Part shown: positions 47,240 through 60,400 of the stretch, one piece after another
Position numbering within the stretch: the stretch's first letter is position 1
Layout: every line of letters begins with the position of its first letter
From: Amblyornis subalaris
Lineage: Eukaryota > Chordata > Aves > Passeriformes > Ptilonorhynchidae
Length of the DNA stretch: 64,000 nucleotides
Reading direction: 5' to 3'
Assembly: GCA_018881555.1 (NCBI GenBank)
Contig: JACAXG010000068.1
Span: forward strand, 4,152,791 to 4,216,790
Translations under genes and position numbers: made by a program
The notes under the pieces: generated by a model
Database searches by the model: none
What the model was told of the DNA's origin: nothing
The model's input: the letters and a program-made list of their open reading frames with translations, nothing else

Positions 47240-48440
47240 CGGATGCCAGCAAGTCTCCGAGCCTGCTTGTGCTGCCACGCTCTGAAAGCTCTGCTCGTGC
47301 CCGCAGTTCCGAGGGGAGTCCCGGGCAGCCCCCCGGCTCCTGACACCCCGAGGGATGGATTCCCACCACGGCNCCGCACTGACGGCACACAGGGTGCCTG
47401 TCCCACAGGCTGGTGTCCATTCCCGTGCGAGCACAGAGCAAGCCCCGTGCTGTAAGGGATTCCCTCCGGCAAATCGCTCAGGATAAACGGACACATGCTA
47501 GAAATGAGGCCAGAAATCCCCACGGGGGTCCCTGATCCACGCTCCTCTGTGATTTCCATCCTCTGAGTCTGCTCTCCCTGCTACCCCTCGGCAGCGAGTG
47601 CTGAACCGCGTTATTTCCCAAGCGAAACAGCAGCCACGTCCCTGCCATCAGCCTGCGAGCGGCTTCTCCCAACAGTAGAAAAACCGGGATGCAGCTCTGC
47701 TTTTTTAGCCCACGGTTTGCGGCCAGCCAAACCCTGGCTGTTGGCAGTCGGTTGGGTAAAAGTTCNCCGCATCTCCGAACAAAGCCCCGCTTCGTGGGGC
47801 TGCCGTGGCTCCCACGCCAGGGCAGGAGGGCAGTCCCTCGCCGCGCTCCCGGGCAGCGTCCCTGTCGCCCCCAGCCCCTCGCCCCCNCCGCAGCGTGCAC
47901 AGCCCTACTTACAGCCCCGGCTCCCGCCGCTTCCCAGCTCCCGAGTCCCGTGGTCCCGCCGCCGAGGAGGGAATCGAGGCTGGATTACACCCTCCTGGCG
48001 TCTCTGCCCGCTGTGGCGAGCAGCCAAGCCGGCCGGGAGAGCCGCAACCAGTTTCAGACTTGCAGTTTCCTTCTACTGGGAGCTGCTAAATGAAGTTGCA
48101 CTTGTGGGGCCAAGGGGCGTGTTCTCCTCCCCTCGAGTCAGTCCCTGCCTGCTGTAATCCAATGCTCTGCCCGATGATGTCAAGCAGCTCCCGCTCGGCT
48201 CCTACCTTACAGTCGGCAGGAGGGATCCGTTTCCTTTTCACAGGGATCTTTGTTTAGCCTCGGCGTGTAACCCCATCCCCCGGCAGCTGCATGTGCCCGA
48301 GCATCCTCCCGATGCGCTGTGGCTTCTGCTGCCGGGCGCTCCCTCCTGCCTGCTGCTCCCCCAGGTTTCTCCAACACATTGCTTGGATGCACGTCCCACC
48401 TGCATCCCACCGTTTATCCTCTCCGTCAGGGCCTGGCCAA
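47240..48440 (-). promoter_or_regulatory. PKIG: CpG island, candidate PKIG promoter and first exon
   Basis: CpG-dense for about 1.2 kb, in contrast to both flanks. On the minus strand a near-consensus donor GTAAGT lies at 47912-47907, preceded by GC-rich sequence (GGGGCT before the GT). This fits a noncoding first exon of PKIG ending at 47913, 14.8 kb upstream of the coding exon. Exon 5' end and use are inferred. Confidence 0.5.
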
Positions 48441-51400
48441 AGACATCATCACACCTCATGCAGCCTGAGNTGTCCCACCAGGTGTAGCACTGGGAAAGTG
48501 CCCCCCAAGAAAAATACAGCTTTGTGTCTCTTTGCAGAGCTTCTTGCTCCACTGACTCCCACGGAGTAAAACCCAGGAGTACTTCAGCTCATCTGCCCCT
48601 GGGTGCCAGCTGTATTTGGGGCTGAAGTGCAGAGCTAGCTGGTGACAGCANCTGGATTTAAGGGGGAAGGTGCTGAGGCAGTACCACATTTAAAACACGT
48701 GCCTTCGTGTCCACCCTGCTGTGTGAAGCACAGCCTGGGAGCTCTCAGTGAGCTCGGGGTCACTAGAGAAGAAGAGGAAATTTTGGCTGTTCTTGGTACC
48801 ACATGGTACCACAGGGACCGAGGAATGTCCCTCCGGCNGGCATCACCTCCTGGTGTCCCATCAGCCTTGCAGACCCCACTGAGTGGCTGAAGCCAAACAA
48901 TTAAGGTGGTTGCAGTCATCCCCTGGGGCTGGGCAGGAGAACAGCCCCACCAGTGTGGAGGGAAGGTGTGTGAGCACCCAGGAACGTCCCTAGTGCTGCC
49001 TGCTCCTGCCTGAACGCTCAGACTGGAACAGGGCTCATTAGTGGTAATTGCTTTGCTGAGAGTGAAAGATTTGCTCCATTCTTGCTGTAAGAACACTCAG
49101 GTCCTCACAACTCAACTGGGGAGCACAAAGGGTGTTTGCCAAGGAATGGATCTGGTCCCCACTCGAGCTAGGTGAGNTTTTGTCTCAGGTTGTATGCAAA
49201 GTGAGTGGTGTGAGCCAGGAGCACTTGGCTTTCCCAACCCACTGTCTCACTGAGCACCAGACAGGCACAGAAGCGGCGTCTCTGCATTCCTGCAGCTCTC
49301 CCACGACAGATGGGACCCAGAGCCACTCAGTGCCAGGTGAAGAGCACCAGCCTCTCAGGCCNGCACCGCCCTGCACAGTTGGACCTTCTCCAAATCTGCT
49401 GCCATCACCACCTCCAGCCAGAATCCGTGTGTGCCCAAAAACATGGTGGTTGCTGTGAAAAATACCCACAGGATCACAGGAAGAGATAAAAACACCAACA
49501 ACAGCGGCAAGCAGCACAGGAAACACCCTGATAACAATGCTGAGGCACAGATGAAGGGGAGTGGACCTCAACAGAGCCAAACATACCCATGCTCAGTGCA
49601 GCCCCAAACCAATCTTGTGCAGCCTGCTGATTCAAATCAGTTTTAGTTCAAAACCAGCCCCAGGAAGCCCATTTGATTTCCTGAGATGCATCACCTGGCA
49701 AAACTCATCTCTCTCCAGCTGTTTTGAGTCACACGTTGCTGCTCACCCAAAAGCAGCACTAAGGGATTTACCACAATGCCCTGCCTNTCTTCATGGAATG
49801 CCAAGGAGGGAGGAGGGCTCTGCTGTGCCAAGGGACAGCACAGCCTCAGGAGACTGCTGTGCTGGTCTGGCCAAGGCTGCAGTTTTCCCTTTACTCCAGC
49901 TTACATTTGAAAAGGATCCAGGAGGTTACAGCTTCACACTGACACTTGGACTGCAGGGTTTGGAGGCCAAGTCTGGTAAGGATGCAAGTGCTACACCAGT
50001 TACCCAGGCATTTCCTTGGCAGCCTGTGGCCAGTACCATTACAGCACAGACAACAAAGGACAATGGCAACAGCCAAGTACTTTGGAAACCAAGAGCTCAG
50101 AATATGTACTTCTAGAATAAGACATGTCTTGTCTTGCTCAAAGCTCCCAATCGTGTGTGTGGTCCTGGAACCAAGCCCCCCAAAGCATCTGCCAAAGAGT
50201 CTGTCCTTTTCTGTGCACACTTGTGTGTCCTTACAGTGANTTTCTCATCTAATACCATCCCCTACAAGGACTAGACAAACATTTTCCATCAAAACTCTTT
50301 TTAAGTAAAAAAATTCAGTTTAAGATTTTCTACAGACTATTTGGGTGTGTTTTTTTCACAAGGTGAGAGGAAAGAATCCTGAGATGCCACAAATTTTGCC
50401 TGAAATCTTAACGTATTAGGATAAGAATGCATGGCTTTCAATGTGTTCAGTCTTTGTGTTCTTAAGCAAAAGTTGACATTTTCCTCTGGAAATACACCCA
50501 AACTTCTAGCTAATGCTCATGTTCACCATCTCTTGTCCTATTGCTTTTGTNCACCATAAGACATTCATCCGGAGGTGTGGACTCCGGATAAACGTGGTTC
50601 CTATCTCACTGTAATGAGCAGATGTTGGAGCTGCCTGGCGTGGCACACGCTGTGTGACGGATGGTGTCACAGCCTTGAGCTGACTGACTCAGCTGCAGCC
50701 ACAATCAGCCTTTAGTGGCTTCTACTTTACTCATACGTTTGTCTTTGGTGAGGTGTTTACTGCCTGTTGTATCCATCTGCCTCATACTGTGCTGTCCTGC
50801 GTAGTCTAGGACCGGCGGTGATGCCATTACCACTCTGGAGAACTGGAGGTTTGGCTCTGCTGCTTTTGACCTTGCCGTTGGTCTGCAGCGAACTGTGGAT
50901 TTTTCAGTTCTGTGCCACAGAGAGGGATGCAGAGAGCAATGCCCCAGGGAAAGGACGGTCCTGCGATGGCCAGCAGCCCGTGCTGCAGGTGCCACCTTTG
51001 CTGCTCTGCGATGGCAGAACACAGCTCCAGAAGCTGCTCCGTGGGTTGACTGCCAACCTTTAGCTGGAGGGGGNACAAAACCAGAGCACTCTGTAGGGTA
51101 AACGTCAAAACGAGGTGAGAGTATCCCCGAGGGTGCCAATGTAAAGAAGCCCAGCCCCGGCGCGGCACTGCCGTGCTGGACTGCACGGCGAGGAAAACCA
51201 CCAGCACAAAGGACCCTCCGGGAAGCTCTGGAGCCCAAGGAGACAAGCTGTCACTTCAGAAGGATCTGACCTGCCTCTGACCCGAATGTTTTTGCAGCCT
51301 AAGCCTCGCTTCCCTGAGAAGCCCGTGCTGCCAGGGTCGGAGCAGCGCTGCGGTAGCCGCTGATGTAGCACGCAGCCTCCTCACGTAAGAGCAGCTTCCC

Positions 51401-54400
51401 GCTGCATTTCCCAGGCGTTGAGGTCTCCGTGTCACTTGATGTCATCAAGATTGCAAGGAAACGTGGAATGGCACAAGATACGCATGGAAAAAAATGTGAC
51501 AACCTGTTTTTNTTCCAGACTTCCTCCCATAAAATAAATACTTTAAATAAACTATTTTTGACCAAAAAAANCCCCCACGGAACATATTTCAATGTTGTGC
51601 TGGGCTCCCTAAGGCAAGAGTGGATGTCTTAAGCTATCAAATAACAGCTTCACTTGGAGATTCATGAGAAGAGAAACTGACTAGTAAATGCAGCTTTAGT
51701 GACAAGCCACTCTTTTTGCTGTCAAGGGAGGGACACAGTTTGCTGCTGATTAGGGAAGAGAGTGGGTGTTGGGATGTCTCAATGAATTACCCGGTGTTCA
51801 GACCCATTTTGTTTTTATAGAAGTTGCTCATCCAGAAAGGTTCAACAACTGAAACACAAGAAAGCTTGTAATNAGGCTAAACTCATTAGTGACCCCCCTC
51901 CGGGGTCACCCCTATTAACGGGCAGGGTTGAGGAGTCGAGCCGGACTGTGGGGAGCCCCTCTGGGCACTGGGACCACGGGGACATGGCTGTGGCTGCTGG
52001 AACAGTGGCTCTGTGCGGGGCTGGCATTCCAGCAGGGCAGAGCGCACTCAAAAAACTGTTTACTTTGAGCCGAAGCTATTTTTAGCTCCACTAATCTCTG
52101 CAGAGATGATAAAGCTTTTCATTACGAAGTGAGTGGCTGTGCTTTGCTTCTGGGCAATTTCACTCCACGAGCTCATCCCTTCCCCCTTCCTGGCCACTTC
52201 TCTCCACCGGCCTTATCTCCTCTGCCTCTGAGCCAAACACCTCCAAAAGGTTTGTCCCAACTAGATAGGTTGGAGTCCCAGCCCAAACTCTTTTTTTTTT
52301 TCATTTTTCCCTAGGGAATGTACTCAATTTGGGAAATAAACGAACTTTGTGTTTAATAGTCTCCAAAGCCCAGTTCCAAGCCTTTGCTGGAAGCCCATCA
52401 TCAACATGCACCCTCTAATCTTTCATTTCTGCAAAATTCCTTCTGTCCAAAGGCTCTTGCAAAACAAGTCACTTGACAGCAAAAGAAGTCACTTGACAGC
52501 AAAAGAAGTCACTTGACTGTAGCCTCTTTGCAGCTGCAACAAATACAAGCAGGTCTCAAACTCGGATCTCATGGCAAGCCAGAGTCCCCAGGCAGTGAGA
52601 GCACTGCCCTACACCCCATTTTTCCCCAGGGGTCCCACAGCCCATTCCAACCTCCCTCACACACTCTGTATAAGAAGCACTTTACCTGCTGCTGATAGGA
52701 GCAAGCGCGGAAGCTGGTTCNCGGCACAAAGGCTACAAAACACGCATAAACCCTGCTTGGTCAGGGATTTGTTTGTCTAAAGGACTCCAGAAGCTTCTCC
52801 GGTGTAAACCNACAACGGTCATGCATCCAGCACATGCTTCATCAGAAAATCATGCCACTGGTAAAAGCTTTCTTGCCTGGGACGCAGCGTGAATAGCATC
52901 TCTGTCGGCTCAGGGGTGTGTTCAGAGCGGGGAAGAACATGCAAGTATTAATTAAATAGGTTCATTCTGCTTGCTAGGAAGGGTCAGATATACAGAAAGA
53001 GCTAAAAATGATTGTCAGGATGAGAAGGTGCAGCAGGAGAGGTATTAAGCCGATTCATGACTGACTGCTCGGATGTTGCTGGCAGGGAAGCAGGAGATGC
53101 CCTGAGGCCCACAAACAGGCACTTCTTCCCTTTGTCCCTCTGATTCTGCCAGAGAATGTAGCTGGAAGAAATCAAGGAGCAGGCTGGGTTGGCAGTTGTG
53201 TTTCTGCCTTTTGAAGAGCAAAGGGGTTTGTTGATAAGAAGCAAATACTCATCTCTGTCAGTGTTTAATACTGTGTTTAATGCCAGAGCCACCCAGCCAA
53301 CAGATGATTGTTCAGCGGTGTTTGGCAACCAGACAAGGATTCCTATTGCCGATGTGCAGCAGGCAAGTAAATATTTTGATTCTGACTTGTGCTCTCAGCT
53401 AAATGGGCTTTTACATGGTTTTATTCCAAAAAGTCTGAAAAGGGGACTCCTGCTCTGGAATGGTGAGGGATCAAACTCAGNTTATTAATCCTTTGAGTGA
53501 GTCAAAGGACTGCAATCTTCAGGCTTCACCATATACACTCATTCTCTACCTATGGCTGGGAAAAAATACAGCCTAACCTCCTGCTGTGTTTCCTTGCTTT
53601 CCATGTTGGTTAATTAAGGGAGTACATGTAACCAAATGCCTTCTGGTGAAGCAGCTGACCACTGCAACAGCCAGGATGAGCCCAGCAAGGTTGTTCCTGT
53701 GTCCTGTGCTATCCCGTGTCCTTTGACATGGTGCCATTTATCTATTCCAGCTCTTCCCAAGACCAGAGACACTGAGATCAGGGAGGCGCAGCATCCCCGT
53801 GATTTTGTCTGAGAGCAGCAGGAATTCAGGGTGCTCCATGGGAAGTGCTCTGTGTTCTGGTCAGAGAACAAAATATTCTGTTTGTGCTGACAGTGTACAT
53901 GAAATAAAAACAGGCCTTGCCTGGTGACCTGGGAGCATTTGGGTTCAGTTCTCAAGGGGTGGTGCTACACCAGTGTCTCAAACTGAGGTCCCTGCTCCTT
54001 CCCTACTGAAGCAGTAGGTCCTAAGGCATAGTCCCAGCCTCAGAAAACTGATTCCTTTAAATAGCCAAAAGGAAAAGAGGTACTATCACCTCCTTTTGGC
54101 GCTTCTCGAAGGACAGAAGGCTAAGTGACCACTACAAAGACAGATTTTTACCCAGCCCAGAACATTAACCTTGTCTGCTCTGTTACTGGCAGCTCCTCCA
54201 TGGCCATCACAGATGGATGGCCTGATGCTCTCGTGGGTCCCTGCCAGCAGACAGACCTTCCTCACCTAAGCATGGCCAATCTCACTCCCTGCTGCTTTGA
54301 GAAGTGTTTTATTTACTGCTGTTCATGTCACCACTATTCCCTTATGGTTATTCTAGGATTTCCAGTTTTCAAAGGGTTCTTCTTACTCCCTTAGTTCACT

Positions 54401-57400
54401 GTGTTTGTTTCNGATTCTTACTTTCTCCCAAAGCTGGGCCGGGTTTTCTCAGACAGGTGTAAAATTTTCACTTTTATGCAGGATTACAGCTTTTTGGACA
54501 CAGAGTTAAACGTTTTCATACAGACCCCTGTTGCCACTCACTTCTGTGGATTAAATAATTTCTTTTNATAACATCCCTCAAATAATTGCTTTCAGCTTTT
54601 TAAAACCTCTACAACATGCTGGATCNCCGAACATGTCCCACTGCCAGCTGCCCTCCTCACGCTGAGATGTAGGCCCGAGGGACTGAGCTGCTGAACAAGG
54701 GAAAGTGGTACCAAACAGGCATTTGAAGTGCAGAAAAAAACCACAAAAGGGCCTCAGCTCTCCATCTCTATGGCAACCAGCAGGAGATCTCGCAGGTCGG
54801 ACAAGAGGTGTGTGCTCCACAGCAGCACTACCTGCCTTCCTGCAGGAATGAGGGCTCAAATTGAGNGACCAGGAGGGAAAATCCTCTTTATTGTGGCTAA
54901 GAGACCCTTNTAGTTATTATTTATCCAAGTCTCCAGGCACTGTAATGTATCATTAATAATAGAATTAAATCTCAGCTGTCTTCAAGGATGAGTTGAATAA
55001 GAATGCAGCCAGCTGGGCACCTGGAAACGTTCTTTTATGCCTCTCCATTGCAGGGGAAGCTCATCCTCGTCTCTCCAAGAGCTCCACCAAACACACCACT
55101 TCTGTCCTGAAGGCAGAAGGTCACCAGCTTTTCAGTACCTAAACCAATTTGGGAAGTAAGGCTGCTNGTTGTTGTGTTACTGGTTAACAAGAAATTGTGT
55201 GAAACTGAGAACTAGAATCAATAGAATAACAGACCTGCTTTTCCCATCTTTAGTTGCACAAAGAGAGAAAAAAAAAGACTCTTGACTCTACTGGTTTATT
55301 AGATAAAGTTAAGATGAAAAATTAGAGAAACCTGATAGATTTAATATGGAAATGTTGGATGCTGGAGGGAGAAGTGTGTGATCCCACCTGCAAAATAATT
55401 CCTATCTTGGTGTAAACCACTACATGATAGGATTCTTTACCCCAAGAAACAATATGGAGAGTTTCATGTGCTCTGAATTTCATCCCAATTTGCTGCATGC
55501 TGACTTCCTCGTGCAAACAGGTCATTTTGGCAAGGCTTATGGAATATTTACCACTATTTGTTCCACGGTACTTCAAACTGGGACACCACTACAGTCCAAA
55601 CAACTGAGCTGTGCCTGCTGGCTGTGGATCCAGCCCAGTGAGAGCCAGGAGCTGGCACTGTCAGCGATGGTGTCCAAACAAGCCACATTTGGGAAGCAGT
55701 TAGGAGTCATCTTTAATCATTCAGCACTTTCAGTTGGGTTCGTTTAGTTCCAAGCTGGGTAATTACAGCCTCATTATTTTTCTTTTTACAATGAAGACAA
55801 GAGTGCAAGCCAGGCAGAATAATTTCTTGTGCTGCCGTTGCCAAGATATGATAGCACATCTACGCCATAAGGAATTTGTCATGGTATCAGTTTTATTAAC
55901 GGTAAATAATGGCTCTTCAGTTAAGCAACATCTTCACATCAGCTGGTGCCTAACCATAAAACACTAACTAAATTTCAACCCCTACAGACAGGTAATTGAG
56001 TCGAGATTCCCACTGCCCAGCATGTTCCTTGCTGACCAGCATGTGTCAAGTTTTCCACATAATTTTTTTCACTGAAACTAATACCTGGCTATAATCAGAC
56101 TTTAATTTTAAAACCACAAAAGCTCATCTAAAAATAAGACATCAAAGTTCCCGTGACAGTACACAGAGGCCAGGACTAAGGGAACGGTGGTAGATCAGGT
56201 ATCAGAGAGTAATTCATCCTGTCTGTCCACCTTCATGGCTGGAGGGACAGCTCAGTTTTGCAGGGACTATTTCTCAGCCCAGAAGCCACTGTTAGTGTGG
56301 CAGACACTGGCATACGCAAGGGCTTTGCGTTGATGGATTTTGCATGAAATTGTTTGAAGACTGTAACGATACTAAATACATGTTTGGAAAAACAGCTTTG
56401 AAAAGAAAATCTCCACAAGAACTGCCCTGCAGGCCTGTCCAGGCACTGGGTTCTGCACAAGCCCCAGAAAACAAGGTAGGAAATANAGTTATACCAGCAC
56501 ACCTTTTCATTAAAAACGGTAAGCCGTCCTGTAGGGTCTGAAAAAACTTCTGCCATTATCTCAGAAAGCCAGCAAATTCAGAAGTGAACTACTATTATTT
56601 GTAATAGGGGGAAATGACTCTGCTTCTGCCACTGAAACACCTGTGTACGTCAAGCTGAGCNCAGTGACCTGCTTTTGTTTGCCATGGACACGCTCGGGTT
56701 TGCAGTAACACGACACACTCGGCGTACACTTGAAAATGACTGCGTGCGTTTGCAGCAGAGGCTCAGCGCTCTCAAGTGCGTTCTGCAGCAGGAAGCTGCT
56801 TGTAAGATCCCCTGATAAACCAACACTCAGCCCTCAGTTCTTCCCCTTCCTTCCCNTCCAGGATTAAGATTGTGGCCGTTTCTGCCCCCGGTGCACGTGG
56901 ACGCCGTGAATGCTGAGCCTTGTCAGCTCTTGCCCTGCGCTGCCTTCTGCAAACCGCTTGATTTACACTCTCTTGGGCAACAACCCTGCTGAACCCAGAG
57001 ATGTGACTGGGATGGCATTGTATTATTAGACTTCCCCAGGGCACTCTTTCTTCTAAATCATCTAGGATGAGAAAAACAGTGAGATAAAGGAGAATGTTAT
57101 GACTCGTTCTCCAATGCCATGGAGGTTCAGAACAACCAGAAAAGAGTTAACAGCACAACCACCCCCCAGTAGTATTTCAGAGTTTCTAAATACAGAGTTC
57201 CTTTCTGAGCTGGATGCCCGTTTTTGTTATCTTAAAAGTATTTCTGGAACTCTTGGCCAACTTTAAACAAACAAACAGGGAGAAATATTTGTGAAGATAA
57301 CACAGTTGAGAGTGTTTGGTTACCGAGTCCTTCTAACTCGAAGGATTTAATTTTTAGACTATTTCTTTAAAGCTTGTGAACAGAAAAAAAAAATTGCTCT

Positions 57401-60400
57401 GGAGATGTTCAATCACACAACCATCTCAGCTATGGCTTTGGAATAACAATCATTCAACTTAGCAAATATCAAACGTGGGAAGGGATTTATCTGACGCATC
57501 TATATGATCATGTGAACTCCTTTCTCAAGGAGAAACAGTCTCTGCTGGAGACACTAGAGGAAGGAACTGTTTTGCCTTCTTTAAAAAAATATAACAACAT
57601 AAGCAACTGTAACATGCTCAAAGCTTCCTGGCAGAAATGCAAAAATGCAACATCTGAAATGTCAGCTGGTACGCTGGGAGGATTTACATGATTTAAAAGA
57701 TTTATGAGAAAGAACTATTTCATTGGCTTCAGAGCATCTTGGAAAGCAGCAGTGGGGGGGACAATGGAAAAGCAGGGGAAAAAAATCATCAGCTAAAATA
57801 AATTATCATGGCCAGTATGATTCTTCATTGCTGTTTTCGGTGCAAGAAAAAAATGGGTCAGGCACTCAGAGGATTTTAAACTGCATTTAAAGATGAATGG
57901 AGTCTGCTATGACTCTGGGATATGCTCATTTTCTCACATTACATATTGACTCACATAGTCCTGTGGCTCACCTAAAGCCACACAACTCGTCACTGCTCAA
58001 GGCAGGATTAAATCAAGAAATTCCTGACTTTTCCTCCCGCTGTTGCTTCACTAGAAGCTGTTTTGCTCCAGCCACTGCTGATACACAAAGGCTGGCCAGC
58101 TGGCCAGTGCAGGCTCTCATGGGAGAGATGGGGTCACAGAGATAGGGGAAATAAATCCTGCCTTAATAAAAGGATAATATATCAGGCAAGGAAAAGGCAT
58201 GAAACCATTTGAAACAATAAACTCTGCAACATTTATAAGTGTGCTTGGACAGTGGACGATTGGCTTGCCTTGTGGCTAGCCACCCTTGAAGTGGCTACTT
58301 CAAAGCAGGGTCCTCAATGCCCTGTACAACCTGAGGTGCTCCAGCACCAAACTTGAGCCCAGCTCAGCTGTGCCAGGGGAGCAGGGGCTGATGCCAGCTC
58401 TGCTGTGCCGGGACGGGGGAAGGTGCCAGCTCCAGCAATGCCTCTGCTCCAAGGCTCCTCCCGGGACAGTTACAGCCAGCTCAGGTGAGCGCAGGGCTAA
58501 GGCTGATCCAACGGTGCCAGCCCCGTCTGGTCAGACCCTGCACCCCAGAGGGCCCTGTGTGAGCAGCCCGTGCTGTTTGCAGGGCTACTGCATTCACCTN
58601 GCATGAAACTGTTCACTCCCTCCTCCTTTTCACCAGCCATCTGTTGCTGNTTCCTTCCACGGTTCATTCACAGATGTCACTGCAGATCTTTTGTAGAAAA
58701 TATTCCCTCCAATCTATCTCTGTTTGTGTTTTATTGTTGTTTTCTTCATAAGCTTTTATTTAATGTTATTGAAATACTTTTCAATACATTTAAGTTTCAC
58801 TAATGCTTCCATAAATAATGAGATGAAAGGGCTCAGTAATGTCATTCCCGGGTATTAGATTAAGGTGAACATTTCTCTCCATCTGTTTCACCAATAACCT
58901 AAACTAATGCAGTTTCCAGACCAGAGCACATGATCTTAAGTGAACTGAAGTCAGTGAAAAGGTCTCTNGTGACACATAAAGACTTAGGGGAGATTGAATC
59001 AAAGGTGTCCTATAAAATAAATTTCTGGCCAAACCAAACTGGAAAGACACAGAGATTACAATTCCTCTATCATAACAGCAGTGACTCATCCCGTTGCATA
59101 GTCACTTGGGGTGAAAAAGAAAACAGTTACTCAACCTCTCAGGGATTTAGACACAGAAGAATATATTATGCAAGTTTTAGCTGCGTTACTAATGGCCTTG
59201 AAGCACACAACTCTACTATGACTCTCACTCAGCTCAGCAGATCACAAATAAGATGACTCACGTATCCATGACATGATAGGAAAATAGAGAGCCTAAGAAG
59301 TGCAGAGGCAGGTGCTAATACAGTCACAGAGCATGCAGTCAAGAGAAGAAAAGATTTATAAAATCGTGAGCAAAGGACTGCGGAGAAAAGCAGTTTCTGT
59401 ATTTGGACACTCAAGGGCATGGACTAGGTTGATTTTTCTTGGTCCCACATTACATGGGTTTTTGAGTGTGAAGCCAGGCTGTGTGCAGAGAAGAGCCACT
59501 GGCACCACACACCTGTGTGTCCCCAGGGAATGGCAGTAGAAAGCTCGCCTTGGCCTCTGCACGTCATTGGTGAGCGAGCCCCTGTACCCACAGCACACGG
59601 TGAGATCAGACACCAGTGAAAATCATCCATAAATTTAACAATATTTATACTTGGCAGGACTTTCTACCCTGCTGGTACATCATGATTTTGTAGAAGCTGT
59701 TAACTCTGATTGCTTAAAGACTAATTAAACCCACTGGTGGTTCCAGCCACAGCAGTATTTTGCCTATTATCTCATGATTAACCTCCTTGTGGATGAGGCT
59801 TTGACAGCTGTTCCAAAGCACTAGTTAAAATCTGAATGGTTGAGCAGAGCTCAACCCAAAGTCTGGACTAAACAACTGGAAATGCAGTTGTCCGGAGAAA
59901 ACTGCAATTCTTTATGCTCTGGAGATCAAATCGAAGCACAGTNGTAAATACAGCTTAAAGCTAAACACTTTACAGAAGTCCAATAATTACGAGGGTTATA
60001 TTCGAAAGCTGATGCTGAAACATCTAAACTTGGAAGTCTGTGAAGGCCAAGGCACAGTAAGATGTTTAGACCTGTNTAAGAGTCAAGGCAACACTACTGT
60101 AGAAACACAGACAATGCAAGATTATGATTTTTTAATTTTCACAGAGAGTTTGACACAGCCATTCCAATTTGCAGTTCCCTTCACCTGACTGAAAGATTCT
60201 GGATGGNCAAAGGATTATTCAATTATAGTGTGTCTGTGGGATCTGTTACCTGCAAAAAACACAGCCCAGGCAGAGCAGGAACCCTCAAATACTCTGGGGA
60301 ACATCAGGAAAAATTCTGCGTTTTTGTTATCACAAAAAGGAGACCCTTGAGAGTAACAAGAATAGCACTAACGCACAAGCTTGAGTGACATTTTTTTATG

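Larger units (their letters stand above)
33080..47900 (-). other. Probable PKIG 5' intron
   Basis: About 15 kb without a recognisable coding exon on either strand. Contents: a small CpG-rich patch (33.78-34.03 kb), a (CCAT)n microsatellite, a G-rich 10-bp repeat, one reverse CR1 and a small CpG cluster near 45.27-45.42 kb. Intron status is inferred from the acceptor at 33080 and the candidate first exon at 47.9 kb. Confidence 0.5.

Noticed and set aside
50705..51246. Minus-strand frames of 139-177 residues in a CpG-rich patch
   Set aside because: Contain an undetermined base, lack splice context and match no family; the patch may be regulatory but is not shown to be coding.
55424..55747. 107-residue plus-strand frame
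   Set aside because: No similarity I recognise; ordinary intergenic composition.
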